NCBI RefSeq assembly: GCF_021869535.1
Contig: NW_026262712.1
Location: forward strand, 108,187,640 to 108,251,639
DNA length: 64,000 nucleotides
DNA from: Mytilus californianus
Taxonomy: Eukaryota; Mollusca; Bivalvia; Mytilida; Mytilidae
Reading direction: 5' to 3'
The notes below the pieces were generated by a model. It was not told where the DNA came from. It ran no database searches and worked only from the letters and a program-made list of their open reading frames with translations. The translations under genes and the position numbers were made by a program. Below are positions 1-39,400 of this stretch, in pieces; position 1 is the stretch's first letter; each line of letters opens with the position of its first letter.

Positions 1-330
1 TAAGTAAGGCCAAAATAAATAAATGGTGTGTTTCCGGTTCCCCGTCCCTACCTCCTTTTCCGACGCCGACCCTAAACATTTTATTTACAAAAATAAAAAT
101 AAAAATTCAAAATCCGGATTTTTCAATCTGTCTGGATCCAATTGTTCGTTTAGCATGTATGTATGTAGATCCCTCTGTTTATGGAGCACCCCATGAGAGC
201 TGCGAGGGTACAGTGGAATCCGTGTACGCTCCCTATCGGGATTAATGGAGATGTGTCACTAACATATTTACAATGTTCAATATTTACAAGGACAATCCCC
301 ACCCCAACACCAGGGAGTGTTAGGACACCG
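1..330. other. no gene recognised
   Basis: AT-rich sequence with A/T-rich simple stretches. An open frame over 181-558 has no family resemblance and runs into a SINE, so it is not treated as coding. Confidence 0.5.
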
Positions 331-650
331 GGCAGATCTGTTATTATGGTGGAGGAAGCCGAAGTACTCGGAGAGAACTACCGGGCTGCTCGGCAGGGAC
401 AGACAAACCGAAGAGATATCAGCAGATTGATCTTCAGGTCAAAGTCGGGAGCAACTTTGACCAAACGAGGCCCCCATAGTACCCATTCTAGTTTAAACTC
501 CCGTCTGGGTACCAGAGATGTGTGTGAGAGGGTGAAAATCACCCTTCTGATGTACTGATATTTTTAGCTCCCCGAGTGAGAATCGAACTCGGGACCTTCA
601 GCACTGTAGCCATCGGTCTTAACCACTAGACCATGAACTCACATAGAATA
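330..650 (-). mobile_element. tRNA-derived SINE, reverse orientation
   Basis: On the - strand, 640 down to 565 reads as a tRNA-like head with an A-box-like TGGTCTAGTGGTTAAG and a B-box-like GAGTTCGATTC. The body (about 345-400) contains a core like TGGTGGAGGAAGCC and CGGAGAGAACTACCG. The same core, in the other orientation, occurs in the SINE at 55323-55576, which has a different head. The T-arm does not pair well enough for a working tRNA, so this is a SINE head rather than a tRNA gene. The far boundary is uncertain. Confidence 0.6.
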
Positions 651-2590
651 CTATAGATCTTCAAAGCGTTTGATAATAACAACCAATATAGATAAGTAAA
701 GCTTTTCAAGAGTTTAAATAAACAAGCATGGCTTTTCGGCAACCGTGTAGCGTATTAGCTATCAAATAAGCGAAATGTGACCACATGGACGCAAAATATA
801 ATGACATTGATTCCGGATAATTACGATATGAAGAATCTTTTTGAAGGATTGATCATGATGGACCTATAGACGAAAAAAATATGAAGTTGACGCACTTTGG
901 CCTTTGCTCAACTTCTTTGAACAAGTACAAGCGAGGTTTTTTAAAAATATTTGTATATATAATGAATAGTTTATTCAGTATATATGCATATATTAACAAA
1001 ATCTTGTCTTGTACCTGTGCTTCTTTGGACCAAAAGTCAGAATCATTTCAGGTTGGACAGACTGTATCTGTCGGTAAATTGACTAACAATTTTATCTTAA
1101 AATGAGTTCAAATTTACTGCTAAAATCAATCCAGCTTTTGTTGTAAAACATGCTTTTACGAATGTTGTACAGAATTGTGCTCAGGATGCAACATAAACAG
1201 CTGTTCATGCTTTTTAGTTCATGATGGCAAGGGGACAATTTGGAACGAGAAAGATGAAACTTGAGAAGCTTTCCACAGTAGGCAGACATAGTGTATGATT
1301 CATATTCATTTATGAATGAATCTGCCCCAGCACCATGTTTACTTTTATTCTTTTATATTTCTCTGGCTGGTCCCATAACAATTCATATAAGAAAAGGGGA
1401 AAAAATCATGTCATATTTACATCTGCAATTAATTTAACCAGTAGATTAATGAGGGTCGTAATGGGGGTACCTTCATGACGAATTGTCACGAAATAGAAGT
1501 TCCTTCATAATAGAAGTTCCAAATGCAAAAAGTGTTCAGGAATATTATGTCCACTGGAATAAATATTACAGTATATGTTCCTATCGGAATGAATGGTATA
1601 GAATATTTGTTCCAACAGGAACAGATAATTTGACATTGTTTATAACAAAGTTTCCAGTGGAACTTCTGTTAGGCAGAACAAATATACGTAGACAGAATAA
1701 CTATAAAAAATCTTGCCAAATGACATTAACTAATTTTTGGTGCATGACGATAAAATGTACACTTTCTTTTAGATGGTAAAAAAATCAATCGATTTTGACG
1801 AATCACGTAAATTTTTTTCCTAAAATAACGGTAACGATAATTATTTGAGACCTCTGGCCAAGGATTTGTATAGTATTTGGCGAATTAAGGTAAAATTTTA
1901 ACCAATTTGACGCTTGCGGTAGCCGAAAATTACCGTTTGACGCCCGACGGTAAAGGGCATTACTACCGTCATTAATAAGACAAAGATTTCACATTCTCAC
2001 TCTCCTCAAAACCTGCAATTTTAATATTGTCAGAACCACCCAATCTTCAATCAACATCACGTTCTGTCTAACATCAAAACCCATCTGTATATTAAAAAAG
2101 GAGGGTGCAAGGGCAGAGTATTAACCCTAAAAAAATCATAATTAACTGCTGCTTAGCATCGGTTCACAGTGTTTTCAAGGGGTAGTAATCTGCTTCCACA
2201 TGTATACCCTGTGTGACATTTATATTTTTAGGTTCAACGAGGCCCAACATAATAACATACCATGCCAGATTTTTCACTGCCATTTTTGGTTTAAGATAAT
2301 TAATCAGGAAGAACATACACTTTTCCTTTTACGACCAATGAAATGCATAAAATTTTCATTAAAGTTTATTTTCATATTTCTGACTCAGAACTAAAACAGA
2401 AAATTAAAAAAGCTGTAGATTTAATTACTATTCTAAATATCAAAGAAGCCCGCACATCAAACTATTTGATTTGGAACTTTTTTCTATTGTCAGCCCATCA
2501 ATAGAAAAAAAAATAAAATGTTTTCATAAAATAAAATTTTTACCTGCCTACCCTACCTAATTTTTTCGGAAATAGGAAACACACTATTAA
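650..2590. other. non-coding, no exon recognised
   Basis: Presumably an upstream MCM8 intron, since the traced exons start at 3883. It holds degenerate repeats such as TTCCAGTGGAAC-type segments at 1480-1690 and a region rich in TTTGACG and CGGTA at 1780-1975. No conserved MCM8 peptide was found. Confidence 0.4.
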
Positions 2591-2595
2591 TTAGG

Positions 2596-3055
2596 GCCCT
2601 GGCGAATGGCAGACGCATTATAGTGATCAGTCTGTCCGTCAGTCCGTAACAAATTGTGTCCGCTCTATATCTAGAGAACCATTATGATTTCAAAGTTTAT
2701 ACTTGACATGTATATTAACCAACACCAGAGGGTGTGTCATAATGTATGTACAACTTCCTAGGTCAAAGGTCAAGGTCAAAAACTTTGGTTTTAGTTGACA
2801 ACCCCATGTCCTATGGTAAAGATTGTGTCCGCTCTATATCTTGAGAACCGTTATGATTTCAAAGTTTATACTTGACATGTATATAAACCAACACCAGAGG
2901 GTGTGTCATAATTTATGTACAACTTCCTAGGTCAAAGGTCAAGGTCATTAACTTTGGTTTCAGTTGACAACCCCATGTCCAATGATAAAGATACAAATTT
3001 TTGACCACAAATTATTCACAGCGGGGCCCACAGAGATGGCTCCCATCTCAATGAT
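2596..3055 (+). repeat. dispersed repeat with two 169-bp internal copies
   Basis: The block starting ATTGTGTCCGCTCTATATCT occurs at 2653 and again at 2822, giving a 169-bp tandem duplication after a short GTCTGTCCGTCAGTCCG start. Each copy carries AGGTCAAAGGTCAAGGTCA, which contains a direct repeat of AGGTCA with one-base spacing. It lies upstream of the first recognised MCM8 exon. Confidence 0.7.
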
Positions 3056-3074
3056 ATCTAGTTCATTTTGGCCT

Positions 3075-3595
3075 AAGCAAAAATGATCAGCAAGACAAGA
3101 TCTTCAATTAAGACAACATGGAGGAAATCGTCTGACGACTCTTTATTGAAGTTATTGCCCTTTAATGACGATTTTTCCATTTTTTTTCGTTTTGCCTCAT
3201 ATGATAAAAATTATAATAGATAAATAGACACTTTAAATCACAAAAATGATCAGCAAGGCAAGATCTACTAACAAGTCAAATTTTGACGATATCATTAGTA
3301 GACTGTTGATTGCCCTTAAATGAGGATTTTGTTTACCCTCTTTTGTGTTTTGAGCAAAAACTAAAGAAAATAGAGAGAAACCAAACAGACTAAATGATCA
3401 GCAATACAAGATCAACAAAACAGAGATTTTTGTCATGAATTCTATTCTCGTCTACAATGTTGGAGAGTGTCCTTTGTTGAATATGCACATAGACCGACCA
3501 TGCGAGGGCTGTATAGCCAGTCAAGGTCGTTTAAAACTTCCATCATCATGCATATAGACCAAGGTGAGCAACACAGGATCTTTAGAGCCTCTAGT
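3075..3595 (+). mobile_element. partial copy of the AGCTCACC hairpin-element family
   Basis: The recurring phrase on the pattern of AATGATCAGCAAGACAAGATC, followed by TTGCCC, and the end AGGTGAGCAACACAGGATC...GAGCCTCTAGT match the body and right end of the element at 20324-20967. Three internal units are recognisable at about 3080, 3245 and 3393. The left hairpin is missing. Confidence 0.55.
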
Positions 3596-3882
3596 TATGG
3601 TTTTCACAGATTGAAATGTAAAACATCTTGATTGAAAATGGCAATATTGAACAGTTGAAGATTAGATAGTTTAAAGAAAAGATTTTAACGTTTTTTACCA
3701 ATGCCTACCAAATATTTCACATGTATTTATAATTATCATGATGAAAACTTACTGTATGGATTAGTGTAATAAAAATTGTTCACCAGGTTTCATAAAGACG
3801 TAAAGTTTATTTGATATTATAGGTTTCAAGTTAGAAATGTTAGATTTTTTTTAGCTGCAGTGTAAAATCTTGCATATTGTAG

Positions 3883-29925
<26,043 letters not shown>

Positions 29926-29944
29926 AAATAGAAGAAGCTTACCG

Positions 29945-30250
29945 GGTAAGTAATAATCAAGGATTTAAACAGAAGAAAGGACCTAAGGATTACCAACTTC
30001 AGACTTCTGAAACAGAAGAAGTTTTAGCAATAATCAATGATTTTTACAATGGAAAGTACAGGTTAACCAACTCCAAAAATATCACTTCTAGACACAAGAA
30101 GCTTCATTGATAGTCAGGAATTTTACAACTAAAGGACCAAATATTTATCAGCTGAAGATATCTGACACAAGATTTGAAAAAAGGATGTTAAATTAATGAC
30201 CAATAATTCTTATGGAGGAAAAGAATGAATATCACCTACAACCTACAGAT
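29945..30250 (+). pseudogene. MCM8: series of decaying copies of the MCM8 last exon
   Basis: After the stop, 29951-30025 repeats the exon tail as TAATAATCAAGGATTTAAAC then AGAAGAAAGGACCTAAGG and TTACCAACTTCAGACTTCTG. Progressively weaker copies follow near 30026 (CAATAATCAATGATTTTTAC), 30112 (ATAGTCAGGAATTTTACAAC, AAAGGACCAAATATTTATCA) and 30195 (ATGACCAATAATTCTTATGG). The step is about 80-90 bp. They lie in the 3' UTR or beyond and are not translated. Confidence 0.8.
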
Positions 30251-31440
30251 TCAATACACATATTGTCCAATGCCCAGTTTAAAAGTCTGTTGACAATAAT
30301 TGTTTACCTAAACAAATCACTCAGAACATCAAATGTGAAATGAAAATGGACCAAATGAAACTCAATACAGTATCTAGTGTATATCAAACATGCACATAAA
30401 CATTTTTGCTTCACCATTGCATTTGAAAAAGAACATAAAGAACCACAGACTTTAAAAATATTTTTGTTATAAAATATGTATTTCCTATACTTCAAATATC
30501 ATGTGTATACATTGCATATTTATCTATTATTAGTGTATCTATTTATTCAGCAAAATGTGCATAATACAAATTTCTACTCAAATTTTCCATTAAAATTTCG
30601 TGTTTAACACTTCATTAAAAAACATCATTGTATATGATAACCTCTTCATATCTAGAATGTTCAATAACTTTAAACCTAAAAAAGATATACTAAGAGGAGT
30701 TAATATCAAACATTGATAATTCAAATATATACCTCAATAGTTGTAACATAGTTGCCAACTAGGCTTCTGTAAAATTGTGTTCAGTAGCCCAGTCTTCTCT
30801 TCAGGGCCCTTCACTTAACATTTAAAGCAAAAGCTACACACACAAAAAACTGGTATATTAAAATATTCAAATATATTTATGCTACTCATCAAATATTTGT
30901 TAATTTAGATATTCACTCTTCTACCTTATTTTCAGCATAAAAATCTTTAAACACTACAGATTGATTTGATGTTACCATTTAGAATGTTTATTATGTCAAA
31001 CAGTTCATTTATACTTTTCTTAAATATTTATTACTTGTTTTATTTTGATTGGATAAACTTGTTAGCATATTTTATGTTTTATTTACTTAGTTAAATGTGA
31101 ATGTGCCCAAACTTTGTCATAAGCCATGGACAAAACAAAAATGCAGCAACAAACAGTAAATGAATCGCTATTTTATGTGTGTTCCTGAAGAACATCAATC
31201 TTAAGAATGTGCATCACAGGCATCTATATGTTAAAGTTTGGATTTGATTGATGGGGTTGATTAAAGTTTTATAGACTGTTAATTTTTTTCAGTCTGAGAA
31301 GACCAGATGTGGTTATGGGAACTTTTAAGGAATCATTTAAATGTTAAAACAAGCAAAAACAAACACAAAAAAAAACAAATGAAAAGCAAGATAATTAAAG
31401 TAAACAAATTTTCTTTATTCACTTCTTTATTCTATTTTCT
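30251..31440. other. intergenic, nothing recognised
   Basis: AT-rich sequence between MCM8 and the convergent aminotransferase. No exon, named repeat or clear polyadenylation context beyond frequent ATTAAA-type hexamers. Confidence 0.5.
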
Positions 31441-31443
31441 CTT

Positions 31444-31624
31444 GTAATAATTATAGAATAACTAATCGAAGAATTCAAATAGAGAAAAATATTCAACGAG
31501 TGACCGAACAACACATTAATTCACGAATGCGCGTAGCGCATGAGTTAATTATCAGTGTTGTTCGGTCACGAGTTGAATATTTTTCGATATTTGAATTCTT
31601 TGATTAGTTATTCTTTTTATTACA
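31444..31624. repeat. 181-bp near-perfect palindrome (foldback element)
   Basis: The arms run from TGTAATAATTATAGAATAAC inward through GAAGAATTCAAATA, GAAAAATATTCAAC and GTGACCGAACAACAC to a centre ATGCGCGTAGCGCAT, then out through GTGTTGTTCGGTCAC to GTTATTC...TTATTACA. Mismatches are few. Confidence 0.9.
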
Positions 31625-31917
31625 TTGGGCAAATGGCTTTTTTATGAAATTAAAGTAGAAAACGTAAGGAACTATATCTTTTTCTACGCATTCACAATTT
31701 GTTTTGATCCGACGTTATCGACGTCTTGACAACGCCTATTGTTGTATGACGTCAGAGGAGTGAAATTATCGGTTTTTATTTGACTGGGAAATCAATGTAA
31801 TTCATTGCTACCAATGTAATAATCTATAATCATTTATCAAAGCTATATATTCACTATAAGTACACATGTATACAATTTAAAATACACATAGATAAGGTAA
31901 ACACAGAATAGTTTTTT

Positions 31918-32868
31918 ATACGCCCGTTTACGGGACGTATTATGGTATACCGTTGACCGTCCGTCCGTCGTCAACATGTTGGACATTAACTCAAAAACGC
32001 TTTTACCAATATGCATGAAACTTTGGTGAATTGTTTATATCTATTGACGTGAGCTCCCTTTCGTTTTTTATAAATTTCGGATGTACCGTTTCTGAATTTT
32101 GGAGTTTTATTCATTAAAAAAGGGGGGATTTTCCAGTTTTCGGACAATAATTCAAAAACAATTTCACCAATTTGCAAGAAACTTTAGTGAATTGTTTAAT
32201 GCTATCGGCATGAGCTCCCTTTTGATTTTTATAAATTTTAGACAATACGTTTCTGATTTATGGGGTTTTATTCGTTACAAAAAGGGGGATTTTCCAGTTT
32301 TCGGACAATAACTCAAAAATGCTTTCAGCATATTTTATGAAACTTTGGTAAATTGTTTATATCTATTGTTGTAAGCTCCCTTTTGATTTTTATAAATTTT
32401 AGATTTTATGTTTCGGAGTTCCAAGATTTTATTCATAAAAAAGGGGTGATTTTCAAGTTTTTTGACAATATCCATAAAGTGCTTAGAGCAGTTTTCATTA
32501 AACTTTGATGACTGATTTATATCTATTAAGATACCTCCCTTTAGTTTTTTTAATAAATTTCTAATAGAACTTTGAGAAGTTATTGAACTTTATTTGTTTA
32601 AAGTCTGACAACAGATTTACTAGTATTGCGCAACAGCACAGTGTATTGCACAACAGAAAGAAATCTTTAATTGAATATAAATTCAATTCATATAACCAAT
32701 TTCAAGTTCTTTGACTACATTTATTCAGAAACCTATAATATGTCAAATATTTAATTACAATCCAAATTCAGACCTGTATCAAGCTTGAATATTGTATCCA
32801 TTTTTGTCCCAACTGTTCAGGGTTGGACCTCTGTGGGCGTATCCAGCTGCGCTCAGCGAAGCAGTTTA
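31918..32868 (+). mobile_element. ATACGCCCG hairpin element, full copy
   Basis: Left hairpin ATACGCCCGTTTACGGGACG then TAT, followed by CCGTCCGTCCGTCGTC. Four internal units contain GGGGGATTTTCCAGTTTTCG. The shared right body (TTGCGCAACAGCACAGTGTA) ends CTCTGTGGGCGTATCCAGCT then GCGCTCAGCGAAGCAG. Preceded by TTTTTT. Lies between the MCM8 and aminotransferase 3' ends. Confidence 0.85.
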
Positions 32869-33300
32869 TTTACAATTATACAAATTTAAGACAAATAAAA
32901 AAAGGTCAAAGATACACATTTCAATCAATATGCATGCGACAGTTATTGAGGAAACATAGATCAAAGTGTTCCTTTAAACATCTGTGACAGTTAAATGATC
33001 TGAAAAGCACAATGAAAAAAAGAGAAGATGAGATGGTCCAGGGATTGGAAAGAGAATGAAAAAAGTAATGTTTCAAATAGGTCTTTTACTACTGTTATAT
33101 ACAAAAGCCAGCTCCAACTATCGCATTAAAACAAAACAAAATGTAATGTAATCAAACAAACAAATAATAAAAGTACACAAATTTTTATAACATTGTACCC
33201 ATCTATGTCTTTCCTCTTTTGCAGACACATTGCTCTAAGCATAAAAGCTATTGGATAAATTCCTAATAATACAATAAAACTTTGAAGACATGCCACTTTT

Positions 33301-33426
33301 TTAAATGGTTCCATTTGGCAGTTTAAGTGTTTCATGTTCCTTGTATTTGTTTTGTTCATTATCATCTTGTCTTGTAAGGTTCCAGTTGAGAAGGATTTCT
33401 TTTGCTTTATTTAGGGTTTCATCAGT
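33301..33426 (-). CDS. KYAT3: KYAT exon 12 (last)
   Basis: Encodes [20 protein letters not shown] and a polar tail to LPNGTI, then TAA. Acceptor TTGTAG. The Lys/Glu-rich tail is longer than in vertebrate enzymes. Confidence 0.9.
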   Translation of the reverse strand, partial: TDETLNKAKEILLNWNLTRQDDNEQNKYKEHETLKLPNGTI

Positions 33427-36400
33427 CTACAATTAGATATAAAATCTGGGATCATGATTAACCAAGCTTGTGGTAAATAAACCATTGCTTCCATTATATG
33501 AATTGGGACAGTTGCTTCAAATTTACCTCAATAATATATTTGTAGAAATTTGCCAATTCATATATATTCATTTGTCCAATTTCAGATAGTTGCAGGAAAT
33601 TTCTTTCCATATGGAAAATTATGCCAATATTTCCTTCTAGAATTGATTTGACTACATTATGTGATTTAACTTTTAGATAATATCCAAATTACAAATTGAT
33701 GTAAAAGTTTATCATCAGTATACTTTAAAGGCAGTAAGACATCACATATATATTCCCAGTGGCTAGTTTTTAACTCAACTACTACTTATGTTCTTACCTT
33801 GACAAAGCAGATTCTCACATACTTTTCTCCTAGATATTTATGTTCTTGGCTGTAACATATGGAGACTGGCATTGCACAGAATTTCTAAAACAATAGTTTA
33901 TTAATGATGTTAGTTTGTAATAATATATGAGCCATTTTATGTAATATGGTACTCTTTTTTTTGCATAGATAGACTAGCTGTGTTTTTAGAAAATAGTGCA
34001 ATTTTAATAAGGAGATGTGGTATGATTGCCAATGAGACAATTATCCACAAGAGTTCAAAGGAAGTGGATGTAAGCAATTATAGGCCACAATAATACCTTC
34101 AACAATGAGAATAAAATGCTCCGCTGGGGCGCAGCTTGATACGACCGCAGAGGTCGAACCCTGAACAGTTGGGGCAAGTATGGACACAACATTCAAGCTT
34201 GATACAGCACTGAATTTGGATTGTAATTAAATATTTGACACAGCATAGGTTTCTGACACAGAATGAAAGTGGTCTAAGAACTTAAAAATTTTTAATTTAC
34301 CTATTCAAACAATATCATAATCATTATTATTTGCTTTTATATATAAATCAGAAATAACCAATTTAAAATGGAAAATTTTAAAGAAAAAAACATACATGTG
34401 ATGGACTGTGAAACTCAGATCAGGAGATTGGGAAATTTTGGTCAGGAGATTAGGACTCAGATCAGGAGGTTTTTAATCGACATAAATTTTGTCATAAATG
34501 TAACCGTGTGCTGTAAAAATTGTGTCTTTTAAAGTGTGTTTTCTTCAACTTTCAATCTGAATGTATTATGTATTATGTTTATAATACCCTTGTACTTTAA
34601 AGTTTCTTTATTTTTATATTCTACATGTTCAATCTAACATTCTTTTTTTTTTAGTATGTTCTTTAAATTTTTCAATTCATATCTTTTTTATCATAATTCT
34701 GTAGGACAAACATTGCAATCAGATCATTTGTTTACCTATCTGCATTTGCAATTAGATTTTATTTGAATAATCAGAAATTCGTTTAAGTCTGAAATATGGG
34801 TCATAGTTAGTATATGAATTCAATTTAAGCCTTGAAAGAAAGTATAGAACCCTCAAATAATTTTCAAATTATTATTTTTTTATTTGTCCTAAGACATTTA
34901 AAATCATTTAATTACCATCCTTTTATGATTATTTGTTCAATTTATATTTTATTTATATTCTTTTAAAAATTTACATTATTTAAAGGAAAGTAACTTAAAA
35001 CAGGATAAATCAAGGGAAGTAACCCAATAAATACACAAAGTTTTTATTACACAACGGCAGTTTAATAGCCTGAGGTAAAAATCGTTGATTACCAGTATGT
35101 TTGACACCCAAGCTGACAAGTGAAGCCATATAATTATGCATGTTAATTGATTTACAGGTAAAATATAACTTCAGGTGACGTCAGTTACACCAGATGTCTG
35201 AGATGTCCTGAGATGATATGTTGGGCAGAAATTTTTCATTCATGAAAAATTTCATACACGGGATTTTTTTCTCTTCAACGCGAAGTCGGGAGGAGACCCC
35301 TGAAAACGGGATTATTGTACTCCCGTCGGGAGGTTCACATGTATGAAAAAAGGAAAAAAAATCCCCCCCCCCCCAATTTTTTTGAACCCCCTTATGATTC
35401 ATCACCCCAAACTCAATCCAAGCTTTCCCTTTGTGGTATGGTACCTTGCAGTACAATTTCAGAGAGATCCATACACTTGAAAACAAGTTATTGTCTGGAA
35501 ACTAGAAAAATGCTTGTTTTTTGGCCCCTTTTTGGCCCCAAATTCCTAAACATTTAGGGCAATTACCCCCAAACTCAAACCCAGCTTTCCCTTTTTGATA
35601 TCGAACCTTGCAGTACAATTTCATAAAGATCCATACACTTACACACAAGTTATTGTCCTGAAACTAGAAAAATGCTTGTTTTTTGCCCTTTTATGGCCCC
35701 TAATTACTAAAATTTTGAGGGAATTATCCCCAAAATCAATCCCAGCCTTCCCTTTGTGGTATGGTACCTTGCAGTACAATTTCAGAGAGATCCATACATT
35801 TGAACACGAAGTTATTGTCTGGAAACTAGAAAAATGCTAATTTTTGGCCCCTTTTTGGCTCCTTATACCTAAACTTTTTGGGCAATTACCCCCAAACTCA
35901 ATTCCAGCTTTCCCTTTGTGATATGGAACCTTGTAGTACAACTTCATAAAGATCCATACACTAACACACAAGTTATTGTCATGAAACTAGAAAAATGCTT
36001 GTTTTTTGCCCCTTTTTGGCCCCTAATCCCTAAAATTTGGAGGCAATTACCTCCAAAATCAATCCCAGCATTCCCTTTGTAATATGGAACCTTGTGATAC
36101 AATGTCAGAGAGATCCATACACTTACACACAAGTTATTGTCATGAAACTAGAAAAATGTATCTTTTTTGCCCCTTTTTTGCCCCTAATTCCTAAAATTTG
36201 AAGGCAATTACCCCCCAAATCAATCCCAGCATTCCCTTTGTGATATGGAACCTTGTGGTACAATGTCAGAGAAATCCATACACTTACACACAAGTTATGT
36301 CTGGAAGTTACAAAAATGCTTATTTTTGGCCCCTTTTTGGCCCCTAATTCCTTAACTGTGGGTACCATAACCCCCAAAATCAATCCCCACCTTACTTTTG

Positions 36401-39400
36401 TGGTATTGAACCTTATGGTAAAATTTCATTGCGATCCATTCACTTAAACTAAAGTTAGAGTGCGAAAACTAATGCGTCTTCGGACGACGACGACGACGCC
36501 AATGTCATACCAATATACGACCACAAAATTTTTTTTGCGGTCATATAAAAACCCATACCGTATATTTGGCTATAAAAGGCCCCAACATGAAAAAATGTGA
36601 AACTATGCAAACAAGAAAACTAATGGCCTAATTTATAACAAAACAATTCATGAAAAAAAAAATATGACAGATATGAACCAATGACAACCACTGAATCTCA
36701 TTATCCTTCAGATCATAAATTCTCTTTTCCTATTGCCCTTTAGCCTACCAAAAATACTACTATGATATAGTATCTGCTCTTTAACCTAGGAAATACCATT
36801 AAGTTATAGTATTGGTCATTAAACCTAAGAAATTCTACTATAGTATAGTATTGTCCATTTAACATAGGGAATACTTCTATCTTGGTATAATATTGTCCAT
36901 TTAATATAGGAAATATTACTATGGTATAGTATTGTCCATTTATGCAAGAACAATTACTGTGGTAAAAATATTGGCCATATAATCTTAAAAAATATGGCTA
37001 TGGAATAGTATTGCATATTTAGCATGGGATATACTACAATAGCACAGTATTGTTCATTAACCTAAAAAATACTTTAATGGTGCATCAGTGTCCTTTTAAG
37101 CAAGGACAACTACTATGTTCATTTAACTTAGGAAATACTATCATGGTATAGTATTGTCAATTTAACCAAGGAAATACTACTGTAATAATATTGCCCATAC
37201 CCTTGTTGATACAGCTTTACCTTTTTGTGTATTGCCCATTTGACAAATTTGTAATCGTATGCCTGTCCATCTTCATCTCTTGTCACCCAACCATTAGTAT
37301 CTAAATTAAAAACACATTGAATTGAAATATACAATAAGATTATTGTGCCCAATCTAGCATCCGTTTTAAGGGCAAGGATGAAGACATTCTTGTCATTCCA
37401 TTCTTTATGCTTTAATGTGTAGCACACTTAATACAAATCTCCAAAATGACCAGACTTGAAAAATGAATTAAAATTCACTTGGGTACAATAGTATTCCAAG
37501 TATGGTGGGGAGAATTACTTATGGATACCAAATATAATAGACCAAGGATGTTATTAGTATGCTCCTAGTAGACTGGACCACATTGTGATTAAAATGTTCA
37601 AATATAGATTCAGCACTGCTTCCCTTTCCTGAAGGTAGTAAAATAAAAACTACATACGCAGCAAAACATTTTAAAATATGTTTTAAAAATATTAATCTAC
37701 AATTGGGGAAAAGAAATAAAACTTATGGTATTTTAAATTAACTGTTACTAGTGGAAATATATTCCCTACCAGTAGAAATGTGATGCAAAAAAAAATGAAA
37801 GCTATGGTGGTCCTACCGAGGGTGGATATATCTGCTACAATGAAATAGCCACCTTCAGGCACCACTACAGTTATTCCTGCCTGACTGAGGTATTTACAGA
37901 GGAGATCACGCTTCATTTCCATTTCCCGTGGTAGAGAGTTGAAATAACATTCTGACGAGCCAAGACGGGATAATTCTGTTTCTAATGAAACTGCAATAGC
38001 CTCCTGTAAAATGAAGAATTGATGGATACCAGAAAAAAAAAGCTATAAAAATAAAACATGTATTTACAGAAAGGTTGCTTCATATTAAAATTTGTATATA
38101 TGCTGTACAATAGTAGCCAAAATCGAATATACTATTGAAATCCCAAGGGCTTCAAGGGTCCTTTACATATATTTACATATCTTTTGTAAAATACTTTAAA
38201 TGCTTCACTTGCAACTGGCTTTTACAAGACACTAGATGTATTAACTGAACAGCAATTTAATACTCCTTGTAGAACATAACCAAACTTAGTACGATCGCAA
38301 TATTCCTCGATTGCAATCTATAACTATTATTAGACTTCTATAACACAGCTCTGTGTTATGGTAGTCTCCGTTGCAATTAACATATTCAACTAACTTGGTA
38401 TTACACAAAGAATTCAGTTTAAGGAGTGATTGAATATCTCATTGCGAAAATAAAATTTTATATACCTGAGTTGGAGTGGGATTAGTTCTAAGCACTGCAT
38501 CATGGATAGTCTTTATACCCTGAATAAGGTTTGCAGGAGCTACAGCCCAGCCAACTTTCCAACCAGTTACACTAAACGTCTTACCTGCACTGCCTATTGT
38601 TACGGTTCTATCCCACATACCAGGTAAGGTTGCTGAGAACATATAATTAATTCTGATGTATACAAGCAGCAAAATAGATATAGGTTTTAATAATATAATT
38701 TCACATTTCGGACCAATCTTTGTAACATCACTACTTCGACGATTAGCGATTGATCTCCCTAAAAATATTCAAATCGAGTAGTAACGTTAGCATTAGTATC
38801 GATAACGACAAACAAAAGTTGAACCTCCAGATAAAGAATGATTTGAGGGTGAATAACTCCTAAATTAAAATCAAATATTTTGGAGGTCAATATGCGCACC
38901 AAATCGATGGCAGTATAATCTATTCGTTGATTGTTGTCATTATCTGGCAGAAGCAAAAACTAAACTTCAAGTTCATTCCGCGCTTAATATTAACATGCAA
39001 ATATTTGAAAGAGAAACTTACCAATTCGAATATGCTTTTTTCCATCATATATAAGCCATTCATACACTTCATCAGCAATACACATGACATCATACTTAGT
39101 ACACAACTTGGAAATCAGATCCAGCTCCTCAAATTTAAACACCTGTAATATTTTGAGAAAAATTAGTAAAGTAGGTAAGCTGCAAAGCAGTTGACCATGA
39201 CACACATCGATTGTATCATTTAACGAATGATACGATGAAGTGTTGTTTGATATTCAGCAAGTGATTTTTTTTTTTTCTGTTTGTTTCCAGTATTTCGTGT
39301 CCGGTTCACTGCTTTGTAGTGCCAGTATTTGCTTGAATCCTATCCATACTAAACATTTAATGAAGTTATTGAAATGTTTCAGGGGCACATCCTTGTATTT

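Noticed and set aside
181..558. 125-residue open frame at the start of the window
   Set aside because: No recognisable family, and its second half reads through the body of a SINE; open by chance.
565..640. tRNA gene on the - strand
   Set aside because: A- and B-box-like text is present but the T-arm does not pair properly and a SINE body follows. A SINE head fits better.
1039..1075. Possible upstream MCM8 exon between an AG and a GT near GTTGGACAGACTGTATCTG
   Set aside because: The peptide does not match the MCM8 OB-fold region convincingly and no phase partner was found.
35181..36447. Several 60-100-residue frames over the 165-bp units
   Set aside because: They repeat with the tandem units in both directions and have no family resemblance.
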